A stretch of DNA of 64,000 nucleotides from Clitopilus passeckerianus (lineage: Eukaryota; Basidiomycota; Agaricomycetes; Agaricales; Entolomataceae): positions 2,666,001-2,730,000 of the forward strand of contig CALYLX010000126.1 in NCBI GenBank assembly GCA_944990035.1. Reading direction: 5' to 3'. Below are positions 32,480 through 43,292 of the stretch, in pieces. The first letter of the stretch is position 1. Every line of letters starts with the position of its first letter. The notes under the pieces were generated by a model. It searched no databases and was not told the origin of the DNA. It saw only the letters and a program-made list of their open reading frames with translations. The translations under genes and the position numbers were made by a program.

Positions 32480-33822
32480 ATGGCGGACTTGAGGAAGAAT
32501 GGGGCTTTCGCTGTTATCTTTCTGGCGTGAGTTATCTCCCAGCTTAGCCTTCCATTTTCTTACCTTGGAATCTGCCAACAGACTTCTTTGCACCGTCCTC
32601 CCTGCCACTCGAGCTCTCTATGTCAACATCCCTGCCCCAGCACCTGGAACAGGCCCAGATATGTCGCCTGGCCAGATGGTTTATGTCACGTTCGACTGGG
32701 AAGATGGAGATGCATATACTGTGGATATCCAAGTTTTTCATTCGAATAACCAGTATGCGGCGACTATGATGAAGGCGATTCAGCCTGGGGCTGAGAAGGT
32801 CACGACGAAGTTTCCGTCGGTATCACAGGATGCTGGGCAGTGAGTTGTACCTTAGCCTTTGGTGAACAGCCCTTGATGCCGCTGCTTTTGTTCATAGGAT
32901 ATTTTACCTTCAGGCAGTTCGACCTGTAATTCCTGGGACCTACTTAAGATCGGGCAATTTTGTCATGTAAACGGCTCTTCCTCCATGCTTGATCCTCCAC
33001 TCGGCTGATACTGCACTGCATAGAGTGTTCAAGGATCTCACAAGCCCTGCCCCAACTACGACGCCTGGTCAAAGCACGACTGTCGCACCACCGACAACAG
33101 CCAGCAGCACCCCAACACAATTAAATGCGTCAACGACCAGCAGCTCTAGCTCGCCTGAGTCGGCGACTACACAAACAAGCAGTGATTCGAAGTCATCTTC
33201 CGCCAAATCGGGAACCAGCACCAGTATCGGAGACACTCAAGGAACCCGGACCTACGTCTCTAACCCACCAAACCCGACTCCCGGGGGGAGGGACGCCAGA
33301 TTCTCCAAGCGGGTCTCACAGTGAAGCCTTGAATGGAGAGAAAAAGAAACAGACCCCCTTCGGCCTGATCGTTGGAGGGGTCGTTGGGGGAGTCGTGCTC
33401 CTCGTGATCATCGGGCTGTTGTGGCTCTGGTTGCATAGGAGGAAAGATGCGGGGTCTCCTTCGTTGGAGCCTTTCGCACCGAGCGTGGGTGAGGAGATGA
33501 GGGAACAACGTGAGCTTTTCGAGTTCGGGAGTTTTGTTGTGCTTTGATACCTACTCCCACCGTAGCGCCTGATAATAGCGATACCCCGGATTACGAGAGG
33601 ACGCAGATGGCCAGATTCCCTGGTCAATCTCATCCATCGCGACCTTCGACAGGAAACGATAATGACCCTGACGAACCACCGGAACCGGAGGAGGTTATAA
33701 TCCAGCGTCAAATTCAGGAATTGAGTCTGCGGATGATGCAGTTGCGAGGGAGTGAGCAGGATCCGAGGGATGGTTATGATCCCCCTCCGGATTATCGATC
33801 CCAGAGGATGAGTGTATTATAA
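32480..33822 (+). CDS. type I membrane protein with C-terminal PPDY motif (copy 1)
   Basis: Receptor-like surface protein. Signal peptide in MADLRKNGAFAVIFLALLCT, split by a phase-2 intron; mature start near LYVNIPAPAPG. The ectodomain of about 100 residues looks like a beta-sandwich (GQMVYVTFDWEDGDAYTVDI), in the style of Kre9/Knh1-type domains. A Ser/Thr-rich mucin-like stalk, one helix (GLIVGGVVGGVVLLVIIGLL) and a basic stop-transfer HRRK follow. The cytosolic tail has an amphipathic helix (IIQRQIQELSLRMMQLRG) and ends DPPPDYRSQRMSVL. A frame change at 33224-33300 is resolved by an intron with donor GTATCG and a CTAAC branch point. Ligand unknown. Paralogues at 34246 and 51176. Confidence 0.7.
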
Positions 33823-34245
33823 GTGAGTGAACGAAGCCATGGTGTTTGCCAGCGGTCCTTATACCCCAGCTTGTACCCCAGATAGGTGACTTGATGTACT
33901 TAATTTAAGGAAATGATAAAAACATTGTGGAACTTCGTTTATGATTTGCCTTGATACTGAGGAGACTCTCAAGCTGTTGCCCGTGGAAAGATACGTACGT
34001 GAGTCCACAAGAGTCCCTCGACATTCGCCGGTAAATTTCCGCAAGGGTCTAATCACCAAGGGACGCGTGGAGTGCTACAGATCATCTCTGGCGCCAGAAG
34101 CCTTGGAACAAGGATCTGTCAACGACCTGATGGGCAACGATGATCACCCTATTAGCGTGGTTTTCATGTTACAGACTTGCGGTCACGGTTATATTCGCCG
34201 TGCTTGACATCTTTTCTTCTTTCCATAACCTACGCACGGTGGGCA
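33823..34245. other. intergenic between PPDY copies 1 and 2
   Basis: 423 nt. The ORF at 33941-34207 has no splice or family support. Promoter of copy 2 expected; no TATA box seen. Confidence 0.4.
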
Positions 34246-35524
34246 ATGCGTAGCCCACCAACCCTAGTCGCTCTTTACCTGTAAGTTGTCCCTCCCTTCC
34301 TCCGGGGTGAGTACTGAGTCTCGCAGCTCAGCCTTTTCTGTCTTGCAGGCATCCCATGCCCTCGATATCAGCGTCCAACCTGGGACTGGCGTGAATGAAA
34401 TCACAGTCGGAAAGCTGGTCAACGTAGGCTTGAGTTGGGCAGGTGGAGATCCTTCCCCGCTGGACATCCGTATCGTGGATTCTAAAGGAAACTGGGACCT
34501 GTATATCAAAGCCAAGAATGACTTGACGCTAGCAAGTGATTATTTTCCCAACGTCAACTTAAATAACCAGTAAGTTAGTTTTCCTCACAATCCGTGATAC
34601 GGTCTAATAGATCATAGGCCCTTTCGCGTGGAAGCTATCACCCAGGACGGCACAACCTGTTGGGCACACTCGAGCGACTTCACTGTGTATGTTTCCTGGC
34701 TCTTTTACTGATACGTCGCATTCCTGATTTCCAATGCGCTACAGGAAACCTAGTAGTTCCGGATATGCAACAACACCAACCAGTACCTCCCCTGCACCGG
34801 TTAAACCTCCCCCTGCAACCACCCCTGCGACGACTCAAAAGGGTGATATTACTCCGACATCGTCTTCGTCATCTACCTCAGCAACAAACGGCGCTACTGG
34901 TGTAAACACAAGTTCCACTGGGGGGCCACTTGAAACCGATACCACAGGTCCATCAATCAACAATTTTGGCACAATAACATACGGCTCCAGCGCTTCAAGT
35001 TCTCTTCACACCGATTCCCTATCTGGAACCACGACCCCGCCAACAGCGGACTCCAAGCACGTTCCACTGGGTCCCATTATTGGCGGTGTAATTGGAGGAA
35101 TATGCCTCCTTGCGCTCATTGCATTCATTGTGATCCTCTTGCTCCGTCGAAGACGCGGTGACAGGGACCAATCCCCCACCAAGGCGGACCTTGCAAATCG
35201 GCCTTGTAAGTCTTTTCCTTCTACATAGCACCATTTCCAGACGACTGAAATTTTTGGCAAGTCCTCTCGTCAAGCAACCCATCAAGCGTTGGTGCTCCTT
35301 CTCCCACGATGTTTACCAGTGGGCGTCTTGTTGAGGGTTCATCACCTCAGTCGAGAGATGATCTCAGTTTGGAACCAGATACGAGAGAAGTCAGATCCGA
35401 GCAGGAGGTTCTCAGGCGTCAACTGCTAGAAATAAACAGGCGGATGATTGAAATAGAAACCAGAGAGCAAGGTGGACAGAACATCAGGGATAGTGCACCA
35501 CCTGATTACAGGACCATCGTATAA
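34246..35524 (+). CDS. type I membrane protein with C-terminal PPDY motif (copy 2)
   Basis: Tandem paralogue of the preceding gene. Exon 1 encodes MRSPPTLVALYL, joined through a phase-2 intron to SAFSVLQASHA, together a signal peptide. The ectodomain starts LDISVQPGTGVNEITVGKLV and continues GLSWAGGDPSPLDIRIVDSK; phase-2 introns split it as in copy 1. The stalk is rich in Thr/Ser/Pro. The helix GPIIGGVIGGICLLALIAFI is followed by RRRRGDRD. The tail has a helix (QEVLRRQLLEINRRMIEIET) and ends SAPPDYRTIV, stop 35524. Role likely cell-surface sensing or adhesion (inference). The start was deduced from splicing; the downstream ATG at 34286 is not it. Confidence 0.7.
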
Positions 35525-35734
35525 TCTAGGTATCGTGGATGGACTTCAGTACCGGCCAGCAGCCAGGCAAGATTCGTGTTGCCTATAAGGCCAATAAACA
35601 TGCAATATATATTCCATTGTTTATGATATGTCAAACGCGTCGTATAACTTAGGGGAGAGCATAGGGAGATGAGGCCTGGCTGTATCCCGATAGACGAATG
35701 CTTGGTAAACAGATTGGTGGTACCTTCATAGGGA

Positions 35735-36717
35735 TCAGGGTCGCGTGGAGCTGTACTTACTCAGAACATTATGGATCCAGATCATTGCACACAGGTCGAC
35801 ACCTACAATCGAGATCACTAGCGTCTTCGCTACGATACAGGCTTGTGTAGTCATCCTTGTGTTTACGACCTTTCCCATGTGTACTAGATAAATAGAAATG
35901 GTAATAAAAAAGAACAGAATCGACCTAAATAGGATATACATAGTGAGTTGACGTTCCTTAAACTTGCTGAGAACATGGCTTACCATGCCGTGAGCGCAAT
36001 TGGAACTGACAGTAGAACGCATGGGCTAGAGGGGTCGGTAATCGGCTTGTGCTGATTACGCGCAGTCCAATGTTAGTCCTGGCTCTTTGAAAAGAAAAAG
36101 AGTTCAGCCACCAGTAACGCAGATGACTTACTGCGTTCTCTCGGGCGTATTCCACTGTCGCCATGCGTTTCTTGACGTAAAGGTGGTAGAAAATAATGAC
36201 GATAACGGCATTAATAGAACAAACAGTGGTGATGAGGGCGAATAAGGAAAGCAGATCATCCTTGTCTGCATTAAAGAATTGCAGAACGGACGGGGCACCG
36301 CTGGTGTCAAGTGTGAGATATCAGCTGACCACCTGCAAAATAGGGGACTAACCCAATCAGCGCTAAGCAGAACGGCAGGAGAAACGCCGTCCAATAATCG
36401 TCATGCAACTTGATGTAATCATCCCATTTCTTCTTGAGCCCTTCAATCAATGAGGAAGGCAGACTCGAGGTTCGGGGATCCGAATGCACGTTCACGTTAC
36501 TGAACTGTGCCTCGAAATCGTAGCTTCCAGAGTCGGTCCAGGTCGTCAGAGAAGTCAGGGTGTCGTTATTACGAAGAAACCACTGGAGCATTGCATTACT
36601 TGTGCCAAAGTCGTGCATGACAGCAATGGTACTCGAGCGGGAACTAATAAAAACAGGAAGCCCGAGCAGACAGATGAGAAGAATAACGCGTGGCACCTGG
36701 CCGACGACGGATAGCAT
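35735..36717 (-). CDS. multi-pass membrane protein, function unknown
   Basis: Four exons, all joins in frame. The N-terminal helix VPRVILLICLLGLPVFISS is followed by a lumenal/extracellular-type segment (GTSNAMLQWFLRNNDTLTSL, with N-glycosylation sequons). Then come DYWTAFLLPFCLALIGG, a cytosolic-type linker (FFNADKDDLL), LFALITTVCSINAVIVIIFY, VLLSVPIALTAWSILFFFIT, and VAKTLVISIVGVDLCAMIWI near the end. Stop at 35735-35737; a GT donor just before it leaves room for a further exon. About five hydrophobic helices. No family recognised; probably a fungal-specific membrane protein. Confidence 0.55.
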
Positions 36718-37167
36718 TGCCAGGTTTAGATATAGGTGGTTTTTTATGTGGTAGGAGTTGTTTCAGGCTGCGTGTTCATAGTAAGTATACCCGGTCGAGG
36801 TCGCCATAATACCGACATACCTCAACGTGTGCATACAGAGAAAAGAAAACGAGAAAGGACTAAAGTGACGTTACGATTTCGTCACATGAACGCTCTACCT
36901 TATATACTGCTAGAGGCCGAATGTTCCGCAAGAGTTTTGGTCATTTAGGATCAATTCGGTAGGCTCGAATAACTTGTCCGAAGCTCGAGGACCGAATGCA
37001 CTGAAGGTTCATTAATGGTATGGGCATCTGGAGTTATCAATGTTCCTGAACATTTCCGACTTTAGGGTTGCTTGAATACGGGTTTACGATTGGCATTGTT
37101 TCGAAGGGGGGAGACGATGCATACTGTAAATCATACATTGTTACTTGATGGCGGTTTGAACAGAACT
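36718..37167. other. intergenic
   Basis: 450 nt between two minus-strand genes. No feature recognised. Confidence 0.35.
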
Positions 37168-37791
37168 AGACAAATCTCCAGAAAACCAGAACGATGATAA
37201 TAAGAGACGCGGAAGCAATTTCGAGGGGTGCGAAGAAACCTGCATGTGGTCTCAGGGGATCTAGATGCAGCCTGTTGACGATTGCGTGATACCTGTATCG
37301 AGCTTCATGCGTCCAGTTAGCCAAGTCGGGTAGTTCCCGCGCGCTTGGGTAATCGTGTTCTATCTGAGCCGTATGTTTTGGGGTCAGCGAATAAGGTCAC
37401 AAGCACATGTCAGGTGTGATAACTCACAGGAAAGCGCAGTGTGCGATGATGTATGATGGCCTAACATGTGTGTCATGGCCGAACTCTTCAAATCTTAGGA
37501 CCCTAGTTTGGATGAGAACACTTGATTCATATGGTCCAGCTGTCATCATCGTGGACTACCTCCGTGTCCACAGCATTCAGAACAAGTTGTGCGTGGTTCA
37601 GACCAGCGCCAATCGTCGGCATTGGGGCGGGACACTTGTATTTCTCGGTCCCCGCACATTTTCCGAACCAAATTGGGGAGAAATCTCAAGGACAGGAGTA
37701 GACCGGCGGAGATGAGCCATAAGGGCCCCATGAGATACGCAGTACCAGTCAGCCTGGCAAGAGCAACATGAGGCAAGTGAAACGGGATCAT
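37168..37791 (-). CDS. putative small membrane protein, uncertain gene model
   Basis: Coding fragments only. The 5' fragment starts MIPFHLPHVALARLTGTAYL and has a hydrophobic helix (GPLWLISAGLLLSLRFLPN). The 3' fragments read HHRTLRFP, a good GT-AG intron, IEHDYPSARELPDLANWTHE, YHAIVNRLHLDPLRPHAGFF and a last helix (SASLIIIVLVFWRFV) before the stop near 37168. The join between the 5' and 3' fragments does not keep frame with the donors I can see, so either an exon is missing from my model or the gene is damaged. Two membrane helices in all. No family recognised. Confidence 0.35.
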
Positions 37792-38377
37792 GGCGATCGC
37801 AGTAATGAGATAGGGTCAAGCACATAGTCTCGGTTTGAACGCATTATTTGAGGGCTGTGGAGGCGAATAAGACTTCTGAAGCCCTATAGGTACCCAAAGA
37901 TAATTATCTCGTCATAGAATTGAACGTGCCAATCTCGAAAACCGATAACTGCTTAGCAATAGCCCAAACCAGGTCATGTCAACTAATATTGACCACCAGA
38001 CCCCCAAGATGGGATGCTTTAGGTTATCGATGGGTCCCATCCAACCGCTTTGGTATGTTTTGAGATGTCCCGGGGTATTGCCTTCTTTCTGCGGTCGCCG
38101 ATGGGTGGTGGTGGTGGTCAAGGGCTATCCATGTGCTGATTTTGTGGCGCGTTTACGCTGTTGGCCGTTTGATCATTGATGGGCACCCCCGTGGCCCCGT
38201 CGGCGGATTGTACTGTATTAGTCAGCCTTCGCTCACGTGAAAACGGCGTGATCTGGGTGGCAGTACACTTACAGTGCTCAAGCACTCCTGGTGGCCGAGT
38301 TGCCTTAGACAGTTACTTTCCTCGTTCCTGTGGCTCTGGCGCATTTGCTACTTTGCTTAGACCCTGAGAGCTAAGGG
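37792..38377. other. divergent intergenic upstream of ATG15
   Basis: 586 nt. ORFs here show no conserved pattern. Holds the ATG15 promoter; no TATA box. Confidence 0.35.
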
Positions 38378-40018
38378 ATGCTGCAACTACTACCGCTATC
38401 TCTGCGAGCTCTAATTGCAACTTTCATTACACCTCAAGCACCGGAGCAGACCGCCCTAGAGCCTCTGAGGTTCCAGCTGCGCCATGAACATGCCACTGTG
38501 GACGATGCACGGATCATCTTCGCCAACATTCCCTCGTCTTTTGCCCCAGTGACATATGAGGTGCCTGCTAAGCCCATAAGGTCTCATAAACCACAGTCTC
38601 ATGCCGCCTTCATGGATGCTCGACGACGATCCATGAGAAACGCCGAGTCAGTCTCCGTTCAGTGGACTGAGGATGAGATTGTCGGGCCGGACGTCACAAA
38701 GCGGCAGACGGTACTGCAGCTTGCGAAGATGACGTACAATTCCTATTCACCAGTAGGTGATAAGGAGTGGTATGAGTTGGATGGATGGGATACGGTAAGA
38801 ACTCTCCTCCTTCGAGTTTGAGTCCAACGTTGACGTTACTCTAGAACATCCCTTTCGGCTGGGCGCCTGAAGATGATGGATTCAGAGGACACATATTCGC
38901 CACTGAAGACAATTCAACTGTCGTCATATCTATCAAGGGAACCTCTGCTGGTTGGCTAGTCGGCGGAGGTGGGCCCACTGTCATCAAAGACAAGCTCAAC
39001 GACAACCTGCTTTTCTCGTGTTGCTGCGCACACGTCAACCCTACTTGGTCCACCGTGTGTAACTGTCATTCAGGAGGTTACCGCTGCGATCAAACCTGTT
39101 TAGAAGAGTCTTTGGTGGACGATACTCTCTTCTACCCCACGGGCCTCGTAAGTCTCGACTACATTCCAAAAAAACGCCCTTAGCTTACCTTGCCACTCAG
39201 AATCTGTATACCAATGTGTCAGTAATGTATCCCGACTCTGACATCTGGGTTATTGGTGAGTTAGTCATACAGGTCTCCCTCTACCCTTTCTAATCCGGCC
39301 TGCAGGTCACTCACTTGGAGGAGGCCTGGCTTCCCTTGTCGGCATTACCTTTGGAATTCCTGTTGTTGGATTCGAAGCACCCGGAGAAAAGCTCGCTGCT
39401 TCCCGTCTCCATCTCACGCTGCCTGTACGTTTTCACCTGGAGCTGGGGCAATACCTATAATAACGCACATTGCAGCCATCCTTGCAACACATTACCCACG
39501 TGTACCATACCGCCGATGTATGTTTAACCTTTAACATTTCTGCTCGAGTCCTAACCATAAATTTCAGCCGATTCCTCAAGGGGCATGCACTGGTATCTCC
39601 TCATTGTGCGCCAAAGGAGGTTTCGCACTCGAAACCGGGTATGTCGCCGCCTACAGATCCTTCATTATTGTTCACTAATTATTGTTCACTAACCCAAATT
39701 CAGTTGCCATCTCGGGAAGAGCATTCGCTACGATACAGTCACGAAAGCTGGCTGGCGCGTGGGTGTTCACAACCACCCCATCAAAGTCATCATCGACAGC
39801 TTGCTCAACGAAGACTGGGACAAGGAGAATGGCATTGAAGTTCCGCCTGCCGAAGAGGAAAAGGACTGCGTGGTATGTATCAACCGCCCCGTGTTGGAAG
39901 AAAGTCGGAAGCTGATAAACCTTTGCTCCTGTAGGATTGCTTCAATTGGGAATACGGTGAATTCCAGAATGCCACGAAACATCGAACTTGGCTCCCTCAC
40001 CTGCCTCATCGGTCGTAA
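38378..40018 (+). CDS. ATG15: autophagy lipase ATG15
   Basis: Vacuolar class 3 phospholipase that breaks down autophagic and MVB vesicles. The N-terminus [19 protein letters not shown] is a weak signal anchor; family proteins travel through the ER and MVB to the vacuole. Blocks: [20 protein letters not shown] joined to [58 protein letters not shown], the nucleophile elbow [16 protein letters not shown] (about 39305), [30 protein letters not shown] (catalytic Asp region), and [10 protein letters not shown] with [12 protein letters not shown] (catalytic His). The last exon gives [14 protein letters not shown] and stops at 40016-40018. Six or more introns. The length of about 430 residues lacks the long Ser-rich tail of some fungal forms. 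Confidence 0.9.
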
Positions 40019-40566
40019 CCTTTGGGGTTGGCAGGTGGATTTGATATGATTTATGACAATCTTAGAATACGATACCCTCGTTACATATCTTATTATTTAC
40101 CTATTTGATAGAGTTATTAATACTTACTACAAGTTATCGGGTCTCCCTCACACAAACCATAGTTCTTCTACTGCATCGCACCGAAGTTCGAGTCCGTGCC
40201 AAATTGCAAAATCCCAGGATGCTTCTCAGCCTCTTGAAGCACCCTCCGCGTGCACCCTCAACTAGTTCTACGCCTTGAACACGCTCACGATGGCAAGGTC
40301 TCAAGTGCCAGGATAACTGAGAGGAGGATGTCGTGGGAACCTCTCTCTTTTATAGGTCTTGCTCAGGTCTTGCTACTACTTGGTGCCACTATCAAAACCG
40401 CACACCGCCTCCAAGCTTTCAATGACACTTCGCCGTTGGCCCATTACCGCTGTGAAAGGAACCAGTTTGAAGCGCCATAGCCAGTGGACCATACCATCTG
40501 CCTGTACTTGACGGCTTGTATGTCGCTCTCGGGGAACTCGAGTTTTAAGCAGGCCAAAAAAATACG
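40019..40566. other. intergenic between ATG15 and NACHT 1
   Basis: 548 nt, AT-rich at 40050-40140. A T-arm-like GTTCGAGTCC at about 40187 has no matching tRNA arms. Promoter of NACHT 1 expected. Confidence 0.4.
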
Positions 40567-42486
40567 ATGCCAATCTTCACCAATGCCAATAAGCCAACCT
40601 TTCATGGTGGCAGGTTCGTCGAAACCGGCGTCTACAACGAGGTGAATGTAAACGGACGCGGTCTGAGTGAGTTATATCCTTTATCCAAATGTAGAACGGT
40701 TGGTGACCAGAGCCACCCAGGTGGACTTCAAATCTTGCGAGATCACACTGCTTCGGCGGCATTACACAACGCAGGAGAACGTTACGACCCACCCAAATGT
40801 CACCCAGATACTCGCGTGGCAGTTCTGGACCGAATTCTCCAATGGGCGGATAGCAACGAGCATGACCACCATCCGATATTCTGGCTTTACGGAGCCGCTG
40901 GAGCCGGAAAGTCTGCCATAGCACAGACTCTTGCGGATAGATGGTACGGGCAGCAAAGACTAGCTGCTAGTTTCTTCTTCTCCAGGACCGATTCTAGCCG
41001 GAATTCAAAAATCTACTTTCTCTCCACCATCACATACCAGCTCTTGGAGGCGTTCCCCGACATTCGACTCCAGGTAGAGCAATCGATTGAGGAAGACCCT
41101 CTTATTTTTGCCAAATCCCTTGAAGTACAGATGAACAGACTCATCGTACTTTCCCTCAAGAAGATGAAGACTCTCAATGCCAGCCCAAAAATCATCATCA
41201 TTGATGGGCTCGACGAATGCACGGGAGAGAAGGCGCAAGAGGAGATTTTGATGACATTTGCATCTGCTCTCAAACGGCATAACATACCCCTAATCCTTCT
41301 CGTAGCCAGTCGGCCGGAACCCCAAATCCGCAGCACATTCGATAATGTCGAGTTCAAAGCAATGGCAGCCCAGCTTGTGCTGGACGAGGAGTTCAACCCT
41401 TCGGCCGACATCACGCTCTACCTGCAGTGCAAATTCGCTGAAATCAAGCAGAGGCATGATTGGCTGAGGCATACAGTCTGGCCTCCAACGGACGCGATTC
41501 ATAGGATCGTAGAGAAATCGTCAGGCCATTTCATCTACGCATCCACAGTCATCAAGTACATCAGTGCACCTCGAGGAGATCCACGGCGTTGTCTCGAAAT
41601 TATCCTTGGGATTAAGAACCCAGGGCAAGATACCCCTTACGCGGAGCTGGATGCTCTATACACATACATTCTCTCCTGCGTTTCCGACGCATCCTTAGAC
41701 ATCGTCATGAATATTCTTGCTTCCCTGATTACTCGCGAAGACATGAGGCCCATCTGGCCAGCAGACGAGCACTCTAACTCCCCGGAATTTCTGGAAAAAT
41801 TACTCCTATTGGAACAAGGGCAGATATCCGTCCATCTCATAGACCTACACTCGCTGCTGAAGATTCCACCAGCCAATCACCCGCAGAAGCCAATCACGGT
41901 CTTTCACGCCTCCTTCAGTGACTTCCTCAGCGACCGTAACCGGTCGCAATCGTACCACATAGGCAAAGGGGACGCAACAACTCGACTTGCGACTTGTTTG
42001 TGGAAACACATCATGCTGCAATTATCGGTCCAACCGGTGTATCCGCAGCGTAGGGGCATGAAAATCGATGCCCTCCATACCACTTTTCGTACCTGTCTGG
42101 ATAAAGCACTTCCAGACGAAAGTTTGACGCTTGCTATGTTAGCGGCGATTGGGAACGATAACAAACACTTCCTTGAGGCTCTTGCTGGCCTTGGGTTAGA
42201 ACACCTGGCTTCGGCTAAGGGAGTTTCCTTCCTCCAGTTTGTCAAGAACTGCGACGTGAAGGCCTCGGTCCTTGGCTATCTGAAGGTGAGGGATATGAGC
42301 ATATCATGATCGGGCTCTATATTCACTGTCCTCTCGCAGAGATGTAATATGGAATCGGAAACATCCCAGCTACGCAAGCTGGCATTCAAGCAGAGATTGG
42401 CGAAATGGGGTCTGGAGGTATATGTAACATCAAAATTCTGTAAAAGGGTGTGCTTGTATCACCTTCATCGTTCAATACATGCCTGA
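40567..42486 (+). CDS. NACHT-domain STAND NTPase (copy 1)
   Basis: Fungal NLR-like ATPase; such proteins act in non-self recognition and programmed cell death, though the role of this one is unknown. The N-terminus (FHGGRFVETGVYNEV, residues 12-26) is the short F.GGR motif shared with copy 2. Walker A GAAGAGKS is at 109-116, Walker B IIDGLDEC at about 211-218, then ILLVASRPEPQIR (sensor 1-like) and a winged-helix region with SSGHFIYASTVIKYI and FHASFSDFLSDRNRS. No ankyrin, WD40 or TPR repeats follow, so this is a short form. The main exon ends at GYLK; an intron (about 42286-42340) joins RCNMESETSQLRKLAFKQR and a tail ending HRSIHA at 42486. Copy 2 has the same intron and a similar tail. Confidence 0.85.
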
Positions 42487-42731
42487 GACGTGTCTGTTTT
42501 GCTTGCCTATCTCGATTCGCCTACCCCTTTCTACCACGGCTAGAAGGTAATTGGCGCTGGAGACCACAGCAGTTATCATGGGGCTTCAGTGCAATTGCGC
42601 CCCCATCAATTCTACTCCATTTTCACAGCACCTATACGACTTTAAAAGCCTGGTTTAGTTTGATAAAAACTCAGCTCAACGCTTAAGAATACCACTACTA
42701 CAAGTGTAACATCCAAAAGATACACCATACA

Positions 42732-42959
42732 ATGGTAGGTGACTCTTAAAATCATATAACTAGCGTTATGCTCACTTTGAATTGCAGTCTTCCCAGCCTG
42801 TGAGTTGCCGATTCAAGGAATCTATTCGTATCGTCCATTTATTAACTCACATCTGCATCCTAGACCCCTACCACCCAACCACCCTCTTCTGGTTCTGTCC
42901 CCGCACCTGCGCCCACCAACCCTACTAGCGGTTCTCCGAACAATACCCAGTCCAAGTAG
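42732..42959 (+). CDS. 36-residue protein from a micro-exon gene
   Basis: Tiny gene of three exons: exon 1 contributes only the ATG (42732-42734) before a GTAGGT donor; exon 2 is 12 nt (about 42788-42799, SSQP) before GTGAGT; exon 3 (about 42865-42959) encodes TPTTQPPSSGSVPAPAPTNP and a tail ending NNTQSK. Both junctions are phase 0 and have proper TTGCAG and TCCTAG acceptors. The product is Ser/Thr/Pro-rich, disordered, with no signal peptide. It sits between the convergent NACHT genes. The chance that clean splice sites yield such a uniform composition is low, but without transcripts it remains a prediction. Confidence 0.5.
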
Positions 42960-43292
42960 CATGTGCATGCTATGTATAATTCGTGAATGAATCAACGAAA
43001 TATGAGAGATCCCAGTTTTCCCTGAAAGAACTATGCTCCCTTGAGCTTCGTGAGTTCACCAGTATGTGGATTGGAGCGTGAATCAGCTAAATGGCAAGCA
43101 TGGAAGGTTCGAGGATCGTTACTTCCGTGATTCAGACAACAAGTGCTGTTGAGTTCGATTTGTGAGGCGAGGAAGGATACAGATTCTTCTACCAGTATCC
43201 AATACAGACATCACCAACCAGGAGTAATCGGCTGAAGAACGCGCCCCCACATCACCAGTCAGAACTTAACTGCCTTCGGGGGAACCTGGCCT
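42960..43292. other. intergenic 3' of NACHT 2
   Basis: 333 nt between the micro-exon gene and the NACHT 2 stop. Nothing recognised. Confidence 0.4.

Noticed and set aside
33941..34207. 88-codon plus-strand ORF between PPDY copies
   Set aside because: No resemblance to either neighbour, no splice sites that link it to copy 2, and poor composition.
40180..40210. T-arm-like GTTCGAGTCC suggesting a tRNA
   Set aside because: Flanking stems do not pair and no D or anticodon arm can be drawn.
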